From Brasenia schreberi (Eukaryota; Streptophyta; Magnoliopsida; Nymphaeales; Cabombaceae), in assembly GCA_036023115.1 (NCBI GenBank), contig JAYKKT010000088.1, forward strand, positions 639,501 to 703,500: a stretch of 64,000 nucleotides of DNA, read 5' to 3'. The position numbers and the translations under genes were made by a program. Under the pieces are notes generated by a model. It was not told where the DNA came from and did no database searches. It saw only the letters and a program-made list of their open reading frames with translations. Positions 34,736 to 47,235 of the stretch are shown here, piece by piece. The number at the start of each line of letters is the position of its first letter. The stretch's first letter is position 1.

Positions 34736-34905
34736 ACAACAACAACAACTAAGCCTTTTCCCATAGGGGTCGGTTACATGGATTCTTTGTCTCTATAGAG
34801 CCCTATCCTATGCCAAGTTAGCGGTTAACTCATAATAAGCTAGATCATTCTTTATTGTTTCTTTCCAACACTTTTGTGGTCGTCCTCTACCTCTTTTAGT
34901 AAGTA
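34736..34905 (-). mobile_element. RTE LINE insertion, duplicate of 10387-10565
   Basis: Bounded by TCTTTGGGCAATACT at 34721-34735 and a one-base variant of it at 34906-34920. It is the same insertion event as on the A side. Confidence 0.85.
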
Positions 34906-34920
34906 CCTTTGGGCAATACT

Positions 34921-35565
34921 GATTGAGTTATTGATGGTGGTGCTCCATGTTCTTTGCGACCTGTTTGGTTTTGGTTTGAGTCTTAAACTTCCTAGAGATG
35001 GAAAACTTGTTAAAAAATTTGAAAAAAAATGAAAAATATGGAACCGAGGATTCCGGCTTCAGTCTGGTTTTGGCTGTATAAAAGGTAGAATCATGATGAA
35101 CTGGTTGGTCCTTAGTTTCAGGTGTAGTTTAACAGGTTCTAGTTCCAGTTGGTTCCTATCCTGGTTCAATTCCGTTTGGTTCCAAACTGGCCATGTTTAA
35201 GTCAAGTGTTTCAAAATACTTAGAAACAAGAGAACGAACACTAACCAGTTTCACGAGATGGACCCTCACATGGTGGGAGCGTAGCATCTTTGGGCAAAAC
35301 CGATCCACGTTAATGATGGTGGTGCTCCTTCTTTGGGCCCTATGAGGCCTATCACTCTAGCATAATCTGGTGGGAAAGCCAGCAGAAGGGTGCACTCACC
35401 CTAGCTAGTTGCGTGCAAAGCACACAAATATTATTTTGTTTCGATGGTTGGTCAGATGCCCTATCCATTAGCTGGTCATTTAAACATTTGACTTCGTGCA
35501 TCATTTGAAAAGTTTAATTATTGAGTGTTGGGGGTGGTGAAATATGTATACACGCACATAATATA

Positions 35566-35623
<58 letters not shown>

Positions 35624-36652
35624 GTGTGTGTATACATATATTGTACAATAGGAATTTAAGCACAGGTTGCCTTTCAATAATAGGAATTATATTTATTGTC
35701 TTTCAAACAGAGAAAGTGAATGGTAATGGAGACTAGAGAATTTTTATTGTGAAGTCAGTAAGTGCAAAGAAACTGTTTTTCATAATATAGCGGCCTCCTA
35801 GATGCACGATGACAAATGTATATATTTTAAGTTACCAGCAGCAAAATTTCCATGTGACTGACTGCCAGTTTTGCATATTTTTAACGGGGCGGGTTGGGGA
35901 TGATTATACCTATGTCCAGAAAGAGGAGGGTACGAGTTTGGGTTCTTTTTTGCTTAACGGGTAATGAAGTGGGTATGGGCGAAAATGGAGCATATATATG
36001 TGTGTAACACACACGATTTATACTATATATATTTATTTATATATTTGCATGTGCATATATTTGTATACGCATTAGTATGCATGGACAGTTTGTTCAGTGC
36101 CTGTTTCAAGAAAATACACATATTGTTTGCTCAAAGAGAAACAACTCACTAGCTAGGGAGTCGACTCATTAGTTGGCCATAGTTTAGGGACGTGCATCTG
36201 CCTTTGGCCTTTCCATTGTATTGCCGCAAGCAATACACGCACATTGATAAGATGTGCGTGAACATTTGTGGACAGAAATCAACAAGACCGGTGAAAATCC
36301 GAAGAGACCAGTCACTAGGGTGAGTTTTTGATAATTATATCATTATTATTCACACACATCGCCCTTAGAAACAAATTAATATTGTTCTTAGGGAGTGGAG
36401 AAAACACATTTCTAGATATCCTGAGATGACTCCTGTGGGCTCTCTAGGGTGACCATTTAAAGCCCTATCCAACGACATGAACCCTACCTGAAAAAATCCA
36501 GGTTACAGTTGGGTATTAGGCACATTCAATCGAGTCGGGTATTCCACACGTGTTGGGTCAATGTTGCCATCCTAACACTCACTGTTTTTGTATTTGCCTT
36601 GGCTAGAAATATGATCGTGTGGCCGCTGATCGAAGTATTGAGGAGAACGGAG
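34921..36652 (+). other. AT-rich upstream region of copy E
   Basis: Collinear with 10581-12757, except that at about 35330-35440 a short foreign stretch replaces most of the second 370-bp repeat unit and that a TA run at 35568-35622 is much longer than on the B side. No gene seen. The E leader has an 18-bp insertion relative to B near 36537. Confidence 0.6.
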
Positions 36653-37231
36653 ATGGACGGAGTTTACGGCTGCAACTTTACTACGGGAGAATTGGACACC
36701 CAGAGGTACGCCAGCCCTCTGCCAGCCATTGGCCTCTACATAGCCGGGGCTTCACTTGTGTGCTCTATAATGTTAGCCTTCGATATCTATGTTGGCTTCA
36801 CACGGGAGCGCTCTTTTCCTTTCAAACAACGGTTCACTTGCAGATGGTTCAATATCAATGCCTTTACAACAACCCTTCTCTCCATCGCAACCAAACTGCC
36901 TGTTGATCTCACCACACCCATGCCCAGCCTGCACGACCAGCTCACGAAGCTCAGTGGAACCGTCATGTTATCCCTCTCTATGGCCTTCTTTCTCCCATCT
37001 TTCAGCCAGATGGGTGGTGAAGATATGTTTTCCAACGTAGGTGCTCTGGTGGTTTTGGTGGTGACAGTGGTTGTCAATATTTGCATCCAAATAGTAACGG
37101 GAGTTATCTATGCTTTGAGGATTGAACACATCGTTGTAGTGTGTTTGACCTTGTCCATACTTGTAACTGTGATCAACGCTGCAATATGCAGTAGAGGTGT
37201 CAGCTATGTTGCATGGATACGGGTTCGGTAG
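36653..37231 (+). pseudogene. Family copy E, N-terminal 184 residues only
   Basis: Starts at the conserved ATG (36653, MDGVYGC) and follows B closely through the first five hydrophobic segments to ICSRG. Homology ends at about 37204, and nine unrelated codons run to a stop at 37231. The rest of the gene is missing. What follows (37205-37428) is repeat-like DNA and then an RTE LINE fragment, so this copy was cut by a rearrangement or insertion. A 192-residue membrane peptide could in principle be translated, but a gene function is unlikely. Confidence 0.8.
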
Positions 37232-37428
37232 TGGTACTCGATATGGGTATGGGGTACACAATTTTATAAAAAACTAAGGTACGAGTATGTCACTATTAAA
37301 AAGTTGATATATATATATATATATACATAATTATATAGAGCATTCTATATTTTAAAGAGGATAGTGTTTGAGAATAAGTGTATTCTAACTATGACTATGA
37401 CTTAGTGGCCTCTTTCTTCATTTAACTT

Positions 37429-38178
37429 TTGTCCAATCGTTCATCTATTCTCAAGATTGTGGTAAAAAAGAAAGACCTTCACATGATATTTATTGATATA
37501 AAAAAAACTTATGATAGGGTACCGAGGGAAGTTCTTTGGAGAACTTTGGAAAAAAGAGGTATCTCATTGACATATATTAACCTTATAAGAGACATATATG
37601 ATGGTGCAAAAACATGTGCGAGGACTCATGAAGAAACGACAAACTTCTTTGAAGTTAATATTGGGTTACATCAAAGATCAACTTTAAGTCCATACTTATT
37701 TATAATGGTGATGGATAAGTTAACAAAATATATTCAAGATGAAGTACCTTGGTGTATGTTATTTGCATATGACATTGTATTAGTAGAGGAGTCTAAGAAA
37801 AAAGTTAATAGAAAACTGGAACTATAGAGAGAAATATTAGAAAGCAAAGGCCTCCAACTTAATAGAACAAAGACAGAATATATGGAATGTAAGTTTGATC
37901 ATTTGGCTACTTCACATGACATAAAAATTAAAATTGGCACACATTCCATTCCCCAAAAGGAAAGTTTTAAATACTTAGGATCAATTTTTCAAAGTGATGA
38001 AGAATTGATGAAGATGTTACACATAGAATTAATGCTGGTTGGTTAAAATGGAGAGAAGCATCAAGTATTCTTTGTGATAAGAAGATACCATTAAAACACA
38101 CAAATTTAACTACATACGACAAAAGAGTAAGAAGAAATAGAAGAATAAATAAAATATATACAAAGCTCAACCTTCCAT
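37429..38178 (+). mobile_element. RTE-clade LINE reverse transcriptase fragment
   Basis: Open at 37429-37827 with the RT motifs FIDIKKTYDRVPREVLW and GLHQRSTLSPYLF. The catalytic FADD box reads FAYD, so the active-site aspartate is lost. A stop (TAG for TGG) follows at 37825-37827, then KTEYMECKF and YLGSIFQSD. A frameshift near 37998 leads into the frame reading [19 protein letters not shown]. It ends near 38178, before the RTE C-terminal part. The 5' end, including the endonuclease, is missing. Dead element. Confidence 0.85.
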
Positions 38179-38221
38179 AATATATATATATATTAACAAG
38201 TAAAGGTAAACTGGCTATTAA

Positions 38222-38340
38222 ATATTAAAAAGGATGTGGTATAAATCGACTACCAAATAAATATTAATAAGTGGTGTTATATAAACCAACCACCAAATAA
38301 ATATTAACAAGGACGTGGTATAAACCATGACCACCAAATA
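38222..38340. repeat. Tandem repeat, about 40 bp x 3
   Basis: Units start at 38222, 38261 and 38301, each with ATATTAA, a (G)GTGTTATATAA-like or GTGGTATAAA-like middle and an ACCAAATA end. Confidence 0.75.
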
Positions 38341-41300
38341 TATAAAAGAGAACGTAGGTACATGGATTATCGCCGTGGCTTCAGTCCTCCTCCAATGTAT
38401 AAGACCGACTTCATCCAAATTAGCTTAGTACTCAGTCTCCACCTAAAAAGTGGGTTCTGCGTATAAATATAACAGTTAAGAAACTAAAAACCTCAAGAAT
38501 GCTTCACAAGAAAGCGTAGACTAAAAGGTCGTGGGAGTAATAGAATAAAGTAGGCTCGAAGTTAGATAGTTAATGTAGCGCCATGACGTTAGACAGTTCC
38601 ATAAGTAATGACTCTGTCTTAAAAGTGATAGTTGGGCTGGTGACAGTTGTCCTGAAACTTGGAAATGGCATTTCTTAGTACATGTACATGGAACTTCTGG
38701 TATACTTCCTTGCCTTCTTTCCTCAATCTTCAGGCCTTGGCAAAAAAGTAAATTTAATATCTTTGAGCCTTCACCACATTAGAGAAATCACCAATAGTTG
38801 ATATGATTGCTCCAAATCTACTTAAGAGAATCAACATATATGCACATTATTGCTCAAATTAGTGATTAAAGAAGGTATCAGGTAGCATTTAGTAAATATA
38901 ACGGAGTAAAACCTTCTCCCATCAAGCTTAGTACGTTAAGACAGTACTAAGCATGCCATGAAGGAATACAATTAACGAGTAGAAATATTACATATATACA
39001 TTTCATGGGTTATCCACACTAAAATATATAAATATATGCTAAAATATCGAGGCACCACAAATATGTTCTTCAGAATTAAGTCTCTTTGACAATGAAGGCC
39101 AAAACTCCATGTGCATTAAATGTTGATAAACTCAAATGTAGGTTCTTTCAAGTATACTGACGAGCTCCTGACCAAGCTGATCCGTGGAATTGAATAAAAT
39201 GCGCATACTGCCTAAGATTAAATATCTTATACAATACAACAATACATGGCGATAAACTCAAGCTTACAAATCAAACGCGGCCTTTACACAAGGGTTAGAG
39301 AGCTCACTTCTTAGTAATTTTCCAAATCAAGATAACATTCGGATTTTTTTTATAACCCAATTAATCTTACACATAATATATTCCAATCGAAAAATACAAC
39401 ATTCAAAATTGTAGCTTGCATTTACATTATATATGTAAATTATATTGATGATTCAGAAAGGACTTTAATAGCTTATCTATGTAACAAGCACAACTTATAA
39501 ATAGGAGTTAAGCATTCATTATGCCAATGTTTGAAAAAACATACAACAACATTGAGAAGACGTAACATCCACTATGCAGACGAGTAGTTTACTAAATTGA
39601 CGTAATGCAAAATGGAATACATATAATACCACTATTCGGAACCACTATATGCATTTGGATTTTATGACTTTCTTTTGTTCATGAGTTTTTTTTTTTAACC
39701 TTATTTCTATTCTTTTCTTTTCTTCATCTTTTTCACTTTTTTGTATTTTCTTTTCTTTAACAAAATTAGTTACTTCATAAAGCAAGAAGAAAGGCTTCCA
39801 ACCCTTTTTAAGTATTGAAGAACATAAGTTCAATACCCAGAAACCAAAAAAACTACAACAAAGATGAACAAATAACACAATAAATACTCAACAAACATGA
39901 TCTCTAGAGGACCAAGATCTCCCAAATGATCAAAACATCAGCATGTATTAGAAATTAATTACACTTTATTAAATTACTGAGGTGAAATATACATACGTAC
40001 TGATGGCAGCAATTATAAGGCTTCGGGAAAGACCTAGCTTAATTATTACTCTCCATTAGAGATTTTTTTTTTCTTTCTTCTTCAACCGGTCTTCAAGCAA
40101 TTCTCTAATCTTTTTCCTTCTTCCATTCACAATCTCATAAGCTTCGCCGCCTCGCTTTTTGCTCCTCAATTTTTTTGGATAGTTGAAATCATTTCATTTC
40201 ATTGATCCATCTACTCCCTTTTATAGCCATTACAAGTCGAATCTTTCCAAGGGTAATGTCAATAACATTTGTAGCACCTAAGTAAAAATAGCATTTCATT
40301 TTTTATTATAAAATAAATGTAATATATGCTTAGATTTTTATGCTTTAGTAATGATGATACAAAATAGTTTCTACAAATTGAATTGAGGATAATTAATAAC
40401 GTTATAAATCATTGATAACCTATCACACATAGCATTATGGCATAAAGTCATCTGCATATCAAATATATCTATTAAATTATTTCTAATTTCTCTTCATGAG
40501 TAACAATTATTATAGAATAAAAATTAAATAGTAATAGTCTAAGTCAAGCGAAAATAAAATTTTATTCTTCAACGAATTTTTTTATGAAGCCAAAATAGGA
40601 TACTCCTACAATGAATCATGATAATATAATATAATACTAATATATTATACTTAATAGTATAAACAACATGTGTATGCATTTAAGTATTCTATCAGTGAAA
40701 ACATTTTCGAATGCATCCCCATAACATGTTTAAAAATGAATATGTGACAACACATGGTCTTAATAAATGTTATAGAATACTTGAGCAAGTCAGCGAGCTT
40801 AAAACAGTGCTGCATACGCTGTCATTGGCACTAAATTAAATCTTGATACTCAAGCGACATAAACATAAAATTTGCACAATCGAGGGCCGCGCGCGATTAA
40901 TTACAGTTCATACATATGTACCTTACAGGCGGCTACGGTCAGTGTTCACGATGAAGAGTGATGCAGCGCGGGCGTGGACATTCTCCGCAGTTCGACGGCG
41001 TGCTATTAGATCATGCTCTTGAGCTCTACGACAAACCGATGATCCTTAAAATCTCTGATTGCTCCATTTTATGTAAGCACCTCTAAAATTATGTCTACTA
41101 TAGCTATGTATTGTTACCTTAAATTAATTAATTATATTTTAACATTAGCATATATTTATTCATGTATAATCAAATTTTAACTACTTATTTACAACAAGCT
41201 TCAATATACAAGCATTAAAACATGAAGAGTAAAACTATTTTGTATTGAAAAATATAAAAACTTGAAATAGAAGCGTAAATTACGAAATCAATGTAAGATA

Positions 41301-42816
41301 CGATCATATTACCTTTATCCAAACTAATAAAAATAGTAAACTTGTTAGGGTGGCTATGCTCTTCTAATAATAAGTTGCTAAACACATCTAAATGCAGATA
41401 ACGCACAAGTAATTAATATTAAAAGAAGTACGGATATAGAATTAAAACGAGGAAAATTTTATTTCAAAACTAAGTAGCAGGTAACTAATTATTCTATTAG
41501 GAAAGGTCATATAAAATGGATAAAGTATTTAGTAAAGAAATTTAGCATAATACATGATAAACGGTATAGAGTTTAGGAAATCCTTCTTCTACATTAACTT
41601 CAACCAATAACATGCAATCCTAATCATAAATATGAGTTTTATTATAATGATTATGTATTAACTTGATAATCTACATTTAAGCTTCACGCCTATGTAAATC
41701 ATGTTGAAAAGCCATTGGTGTCATTTAATTTAAGTATCATTGACTCTCTATAATTGTCCTTGATAGCTATTTTTTAATTTATCATGTGCATTGACACATA
41801 TTCTCAAAATACGTAGCTATGCATGGCCTATTAAGTTAAGCAAAAATTGTCTCCATCCATTGATAGCGCATCATACTAAGCATGATATTCTACTGGAGTT
41901 ATATAGTCGAACATGCATCGATACGCCGATTGTATTGCGATCACTTGTTGCCTAATATTACCCCATTATGTCTATTTAGTTCATTACCCTAAATTAATCA
42001 ATTATATCACTTAAATTATTGGTATTTTATTCAAGTGCATTAATTATTTTGATATTATTGAACAAATTTTCAATATATCCATATCACACTTAGAAGAACA
42101 AATCATTGAAGATTAATAAAAGTTCAAAGTCGTAATTAAAATTTATTACATGTGTGAACATGAATTTATCAAGTGAGTTTTAAAACTACCTTAAAATATC
42201 AATAAATTTTTTGGTATAATCTAAAGAATAAGAAGAGATAAAAGATCTAAATAATGGATTAAATACATTAAAAGCCTGAATCCTCCTCCAATGGAAAGGC
42301 TTCATCAAATTAGCTCCCCATTAACATCTCCACCTCAGTAAGGTTATGTGTAAGTAGCCTCAACAGGAAATTAATTATTTAATGGGAGGTCACCTATAGA
42401 GAAAAGTAGAGTTATAGAAAAAGATACATAACTCGATTATCATAATAAAATAAATGAGGCTCAGCTGATACGTAACGCCCGGCAATAGACATTTACATCT
42501 CGTAACTCATCTTGTGATTACCAAATTCGTCCCGACATTATCCATACTGTTTGGCGTAAATTATCTAAATTATTTAAAAATATGCATATGTGGCATGGAA
42601 CTCTAAGTATATGCTTCCTTGACAATTTATTATAATATTTGGGCCTTAGCTTGCATCAATGTGCATCTATATATGTACAAGGCCCTAATAGTAATTACAT
42701 ATAGAAAGCACCAAGCATTAATATGTTTCTTCAATTATTGATAGCATCTTAAATACATGATATTCTAACATGTTATACACCACATTGCTTTCCAAAAACA
42801 TAAAGGAATTTTATCA

Positions 42817-42847
<31 letters not shown>

Positions 42848-45800
42848 TATTATTATAGTTAAATCCTACGGTGCTTCGGATAGGTAAAAACTCACGGACG
42901 ATGGTACGAAAAAACCATGATTAACACTGTGACAATCATTGTAAATCTTGAATATCTCTCAAGGAAGAAATCTGTGAAGCACAGCAACGCAGTGAATACA
43001 TTGTTTCCAAATGCTTCCAGCTATAATGCACACTTTGCAAAGTAAAGGTAGGAAACACGGTTTACCGCATTGCTAATTTTCACTGAATCTTCCACCCTTT
43101 AGACAACAGCTGACCCATAAATTTTTGTTAGAAAGTAGGGCAAAAATGATTTATGGACCACCGTGAGAGCCATCCCGAACGTTTCACAGTGGGCCCACTC
43201 AGATTGGATTGGCCAAATCTTTGCTTGCCTGTAACAACAAGATAGCCGAGCTCAATGTCGCTTCTGTCAGAATGACAAAGTCACAACTCCTTTGAGGATG
43301 AGAGAATTGAGCTAAGGAGATTATTACTATCCTCCTATGAAATGATATATATAGTGATATATCTTGAATTTTGAGAACGAATTACAGATTGAAGAGCTTC
43401 CAAGTTTAAGGCCGATTAGTTAAAAATCTTATGTTGAACTGGAATTTTACATTTGAAAGAATTTTATAGTTACAACCTAAAAATCAGTTGTTGATTTTCA
43501 AGATTTGATTTGCATCAGTATTGATCTTCAGAAATGAAAAATTATTGAGAGAGCCATGATGTTTGGCTCTTATTCGACTTTTCAAAAACCATTTAAAATA
43601 AAATATTTCTGAATAGGCCAATGTACTAGGAACAAATAAGTATTACACAACTGCTAGCCTATCAATCATTGAGCTTAGAATGTAAATGTTTATTTGTGTA
43701 GCTTAACTGGAAAGAGGCATATTTAGAAAATTTTAAAGTTGACTTAAAAATGAACTAAAGATAGGTGATTAAAGCCCATTTTCTCAGATCTTTTTTATTT
43801 TTGATTTACGAACCTTATCTTTGGGGTTTTTATATTCTTTGAATTTGATTATTTTGTCAAACTTCTAGTAAATAAAATTTATTGTATTTGAAGTAAATTA
43901 AGGTATCATGATAGTGGTGCATTGATGATTTCTAGTTAGCGGCTTTTTGCAATACTTTCAATTCTTATACCAAATTATTTGTCTTGTATGGGCGATGACT
44001 TTCTCTGACTCATTATGGAAGCAAATCTCTTCATGGTCTTCCCACGTCATTTTATGAATTCGATAGATGAAATCCCGTTTGGATTTGATCTTTCTTGCAA
44101 TGCCACTTTTATTGTGTATCGAATTAAACATATTTTCTAATTTGCTTTTCTTCAATCTCGTAGAGGATTTAGTGATCCTTAGTAAAGCTTAGAACATTTG
44201 ATTAGAATATCTAATCATCAGACTGATTAATTGGAATTAACTATCCTCATGCATTATTTGCATATATCAGGATGCGTTAATGTTAGCCCATTACTAGTCC
44301 TTAATAGTGCACTTAGGGTACTTTATTGGGACTCAAAGACTAGATTACCCTTGGCATTGAAAACTTAGCGAACCTTATGCTATTTAATGATAGTTGAGAT
44401 AATGTTTCTTGTTTCTGAAGTCGGAGATTGAGGCACTTAGCTTGTAAAAACTTGTAAATCCAAGTACTTGCACCTTGGCCAGCGCTAGTATTACTATACA
44501 AAATGTTGCAATATATTACAAAGATGAGGGCGGCATAACTTTTTCTTTGTCATGGAGTACTTTTAGTGCATTTGAAAATCGTTTCCGATTTTATTCAAGT
44601 GCGATTTATTATTCTTGCGATAATTCGATTAGATTTATTAAGCTAGTAGGCTTATAATCCCCTCTACATTTTATTGCATCACTTTTAAAAAAGGAATATG
44701 TTGATTTTGCCGTTTTATCATTTTACAAGATCTTCCTTGATACCCATGAGCATGTACTCACACTTTGTTGCATGTTATTGTGTACAGTTTTTATCCATCT
44801 CATTGTAGAGCTCTTTAGTGGTGTAACAACTGTGTAGATCTGTTTTTGTGATTTCGAGGCATTTTTATTCTGAGGTGATGCTCGAATAGTTTTTTCTATT
44901 TATTTTCTAGTAGTTGTCCTTTGTTCAAAAATTAATCGTGTATCATGGAAAGTGCTATTCTTAGGAAGTTCGTAAATTAAAAACTCTGCTTTCTATTGAA
45001 GGTGATGCAAACCATTATGATCACCCAGATGAGCGTAGGCACCAAGTTTGTATTGTGTTACTTGGGTGAAAGATGCAATGCTCATTTAGCCTGAAATTGG
45101 TCCTAAAGGATTTCTGTTCCAGCTGCTTTAATGATATATTTCAGCGACTTGTGCATTGATCAGCGTCGATTGATGATGGATTTGTGCGCGGCAAAATCGT
45201 TTCCAGGATATGACACTTTGTATAACACGTCGGAAGTCACAGATTTGTTGTAAAAACTAATGATGCAGAAATTTTGTGCAATTTTTGTATGTTTAAATGT
45301 TTATATCTTGATCCCTTTGTGTGTCCTAAGTGGTGATAATGATCTGAATGCTAAGGTTTGTCATAATATGTTACTGCACAGGCCTATTTTTGACATGCTC
45401 TCTTAAATGTTGTATTTCAGATTCAGTAATTTACCTCTCATCTTGTCAACAGCCTGTGCCTATAAATGGATTTCATCTTTGGACGTATTTTGCAATACGA
45501 GTGGATCCTCTAACTTAGTACAGTCATATTATGTAAGTTTTGATCATGTTTTATCTTTTTGGTGCCAAAATGAGTTATTACTTCTATGATCAAAATTAGG
45601 TGGTCCAACAAATGGACTGTATGCTCGGTACACTCTTTAAAGATGTTGAAAGAATTTATTCTTGGATGAAGTTTGGGTTTTTATGTTCCTAATTTGCTTT
45701 ATTTGACATTGGTGTCTAATATGAATTTTACATCTTCTCCTGCTTTAATGATTTAATTTGATAGAGCTTAGTATTACAATCACATGGGTAGCTTTGAACA

Positions 45801-47000
45801 TGCATTACAATGCTGAATTACTAATTCAAAGACTTGAAACTAATTTAATGTGCCATGTTACATGTTAATTCAAGTATGGGTATAACGGATCATAAGATGT
45901 GACTCTTTATATGAAATCATATGCATAAAATCTTCACTTCTCCATTGTTATTACTATGTCCTTGGTCTTAATAAATTAAAGTGAAGGTTGTAGACTTATT
46001 GTTTATCTGCTGTGGACCAATGGTGAGGTATATAGATACCAAATACGATTGATTTGAGAGACACCTTTAAAAATAGGCATTGTAGTAAAGTCTATTGAAA
46101 TATTATAGGCTTATATACACCTTATAAGAATTCTTTAATTAGACCGAAGTTGATATTAGGGCAACACACTTTGGAGAAATGTGAGCACTTTGACCAACCT
46201 TATTTAAGAAGGAAGACCAAAGGACTACCCTTTACGAAGCTAGTGTGTTTCATCTATAGCGATTTCCTTCTAAAACAAAAATATTCTTGTCATCTCATAA
46301 GATCATTCTAACCATCAACTGAAAAAAAATCATTTGAACCCTATATGAAATGAACTTATTGAATGCAACTTGGCGAATTATTGAAGTTTCATTTTGACTA
46401 GTGACGAATAGGGATAGGAACGCTCTTAGAATCGTATATCTGATGTCACCAACTCTTGATCAAATGTACGTCAAATTCTGTGGAAAATGCATGACATTAA
46501 AGTTGGTTATAATTAATTTAAATAAAATATTTGAGTGATTATGCATTGCAAGAAATAACATTATGATTTGATTCTTGTTTTGCATGTTCTTAGTAAAGTT
46601 ATGGCATTGAATCATCAGTTAATTCTATTTGGCTTCCTTATTTGGATAAGTTACGGTGTTAATTGTGCTACAGTCATCTTGTGCGGGATCTAATGTTGAA
46701 TTTGCCTTGGATTGAATGAATGCAATTATTGCTATTTAGAATTGCAAACCCTTAAAAGATTGTAAAAGGTGCATAAAGACCATTCTAGATAAGGGATCCT
46801 GGCTTTTGCCGTAGTTTCTCACAGCCATGGCGTTTGAAGTCAAAGAAAAGTAAAATCAAGAATTCTGAAATCAACCACGGCTTTGTGATGGTAAATACCA
46901 ACATTGGTTGAAATTAAACAATAAAACTTAATCAGCGACCCGCGACCTGGTAGTAGTACCATATGACGAGTGGATCATGATCTTGTAATAATTTTATTTT
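38341..47000. other. 8.7-kb AT-rich block with no supported gene
   Basis: No frame longer than about 77 codons and no similarity I recognise. This is the only large part of the window that I do not see repeated elsewhere in it. Points of note are a GC-richer island at about 40880-41040, an (AAT)n run at 42820-42847, a GTGGGCCCACTC palindrome-like site near 43190, and exon-like stretches with splice-like borders at about 45419-45534 (TATTTCAG before, GTAAGTTT after). These could be parts of a decayed or multi-exon gene or a non-coding RNA, but I cannot support any of them. Confidence 0.4.
42820..42847. repeat. (AAT)n microsatellite
   Basis: About nine AAT units in the AT-rich block. Confidence 0.9.
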
Positions 47001-47235
47001 AATTTTTAATTTTTCTTTTTTCTTTGATTCTTATTTTTATTGCTTTTTTCAGTGCCGGACATCGAATTTATAAACTTATTTCTAAACACCATATTTATAT
47101 GCATTCAATGTTTCCATGTGACTGCCGGCCACCGCATTTGACCTTATCAACAAGTTGCACGTTTACTGATTTTGTATTTGCCTTGGCTACAAATATGATC
47201 ACGTGGCCGATGATCAAGTATTGAGGAGAACGGAG

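Noticed and set aside
40880..41060. GC-richer open segment as a possible exon
   Set aside because: Two frames are open over a short distance, there is no similarity I recognise and no convincing partner exon.
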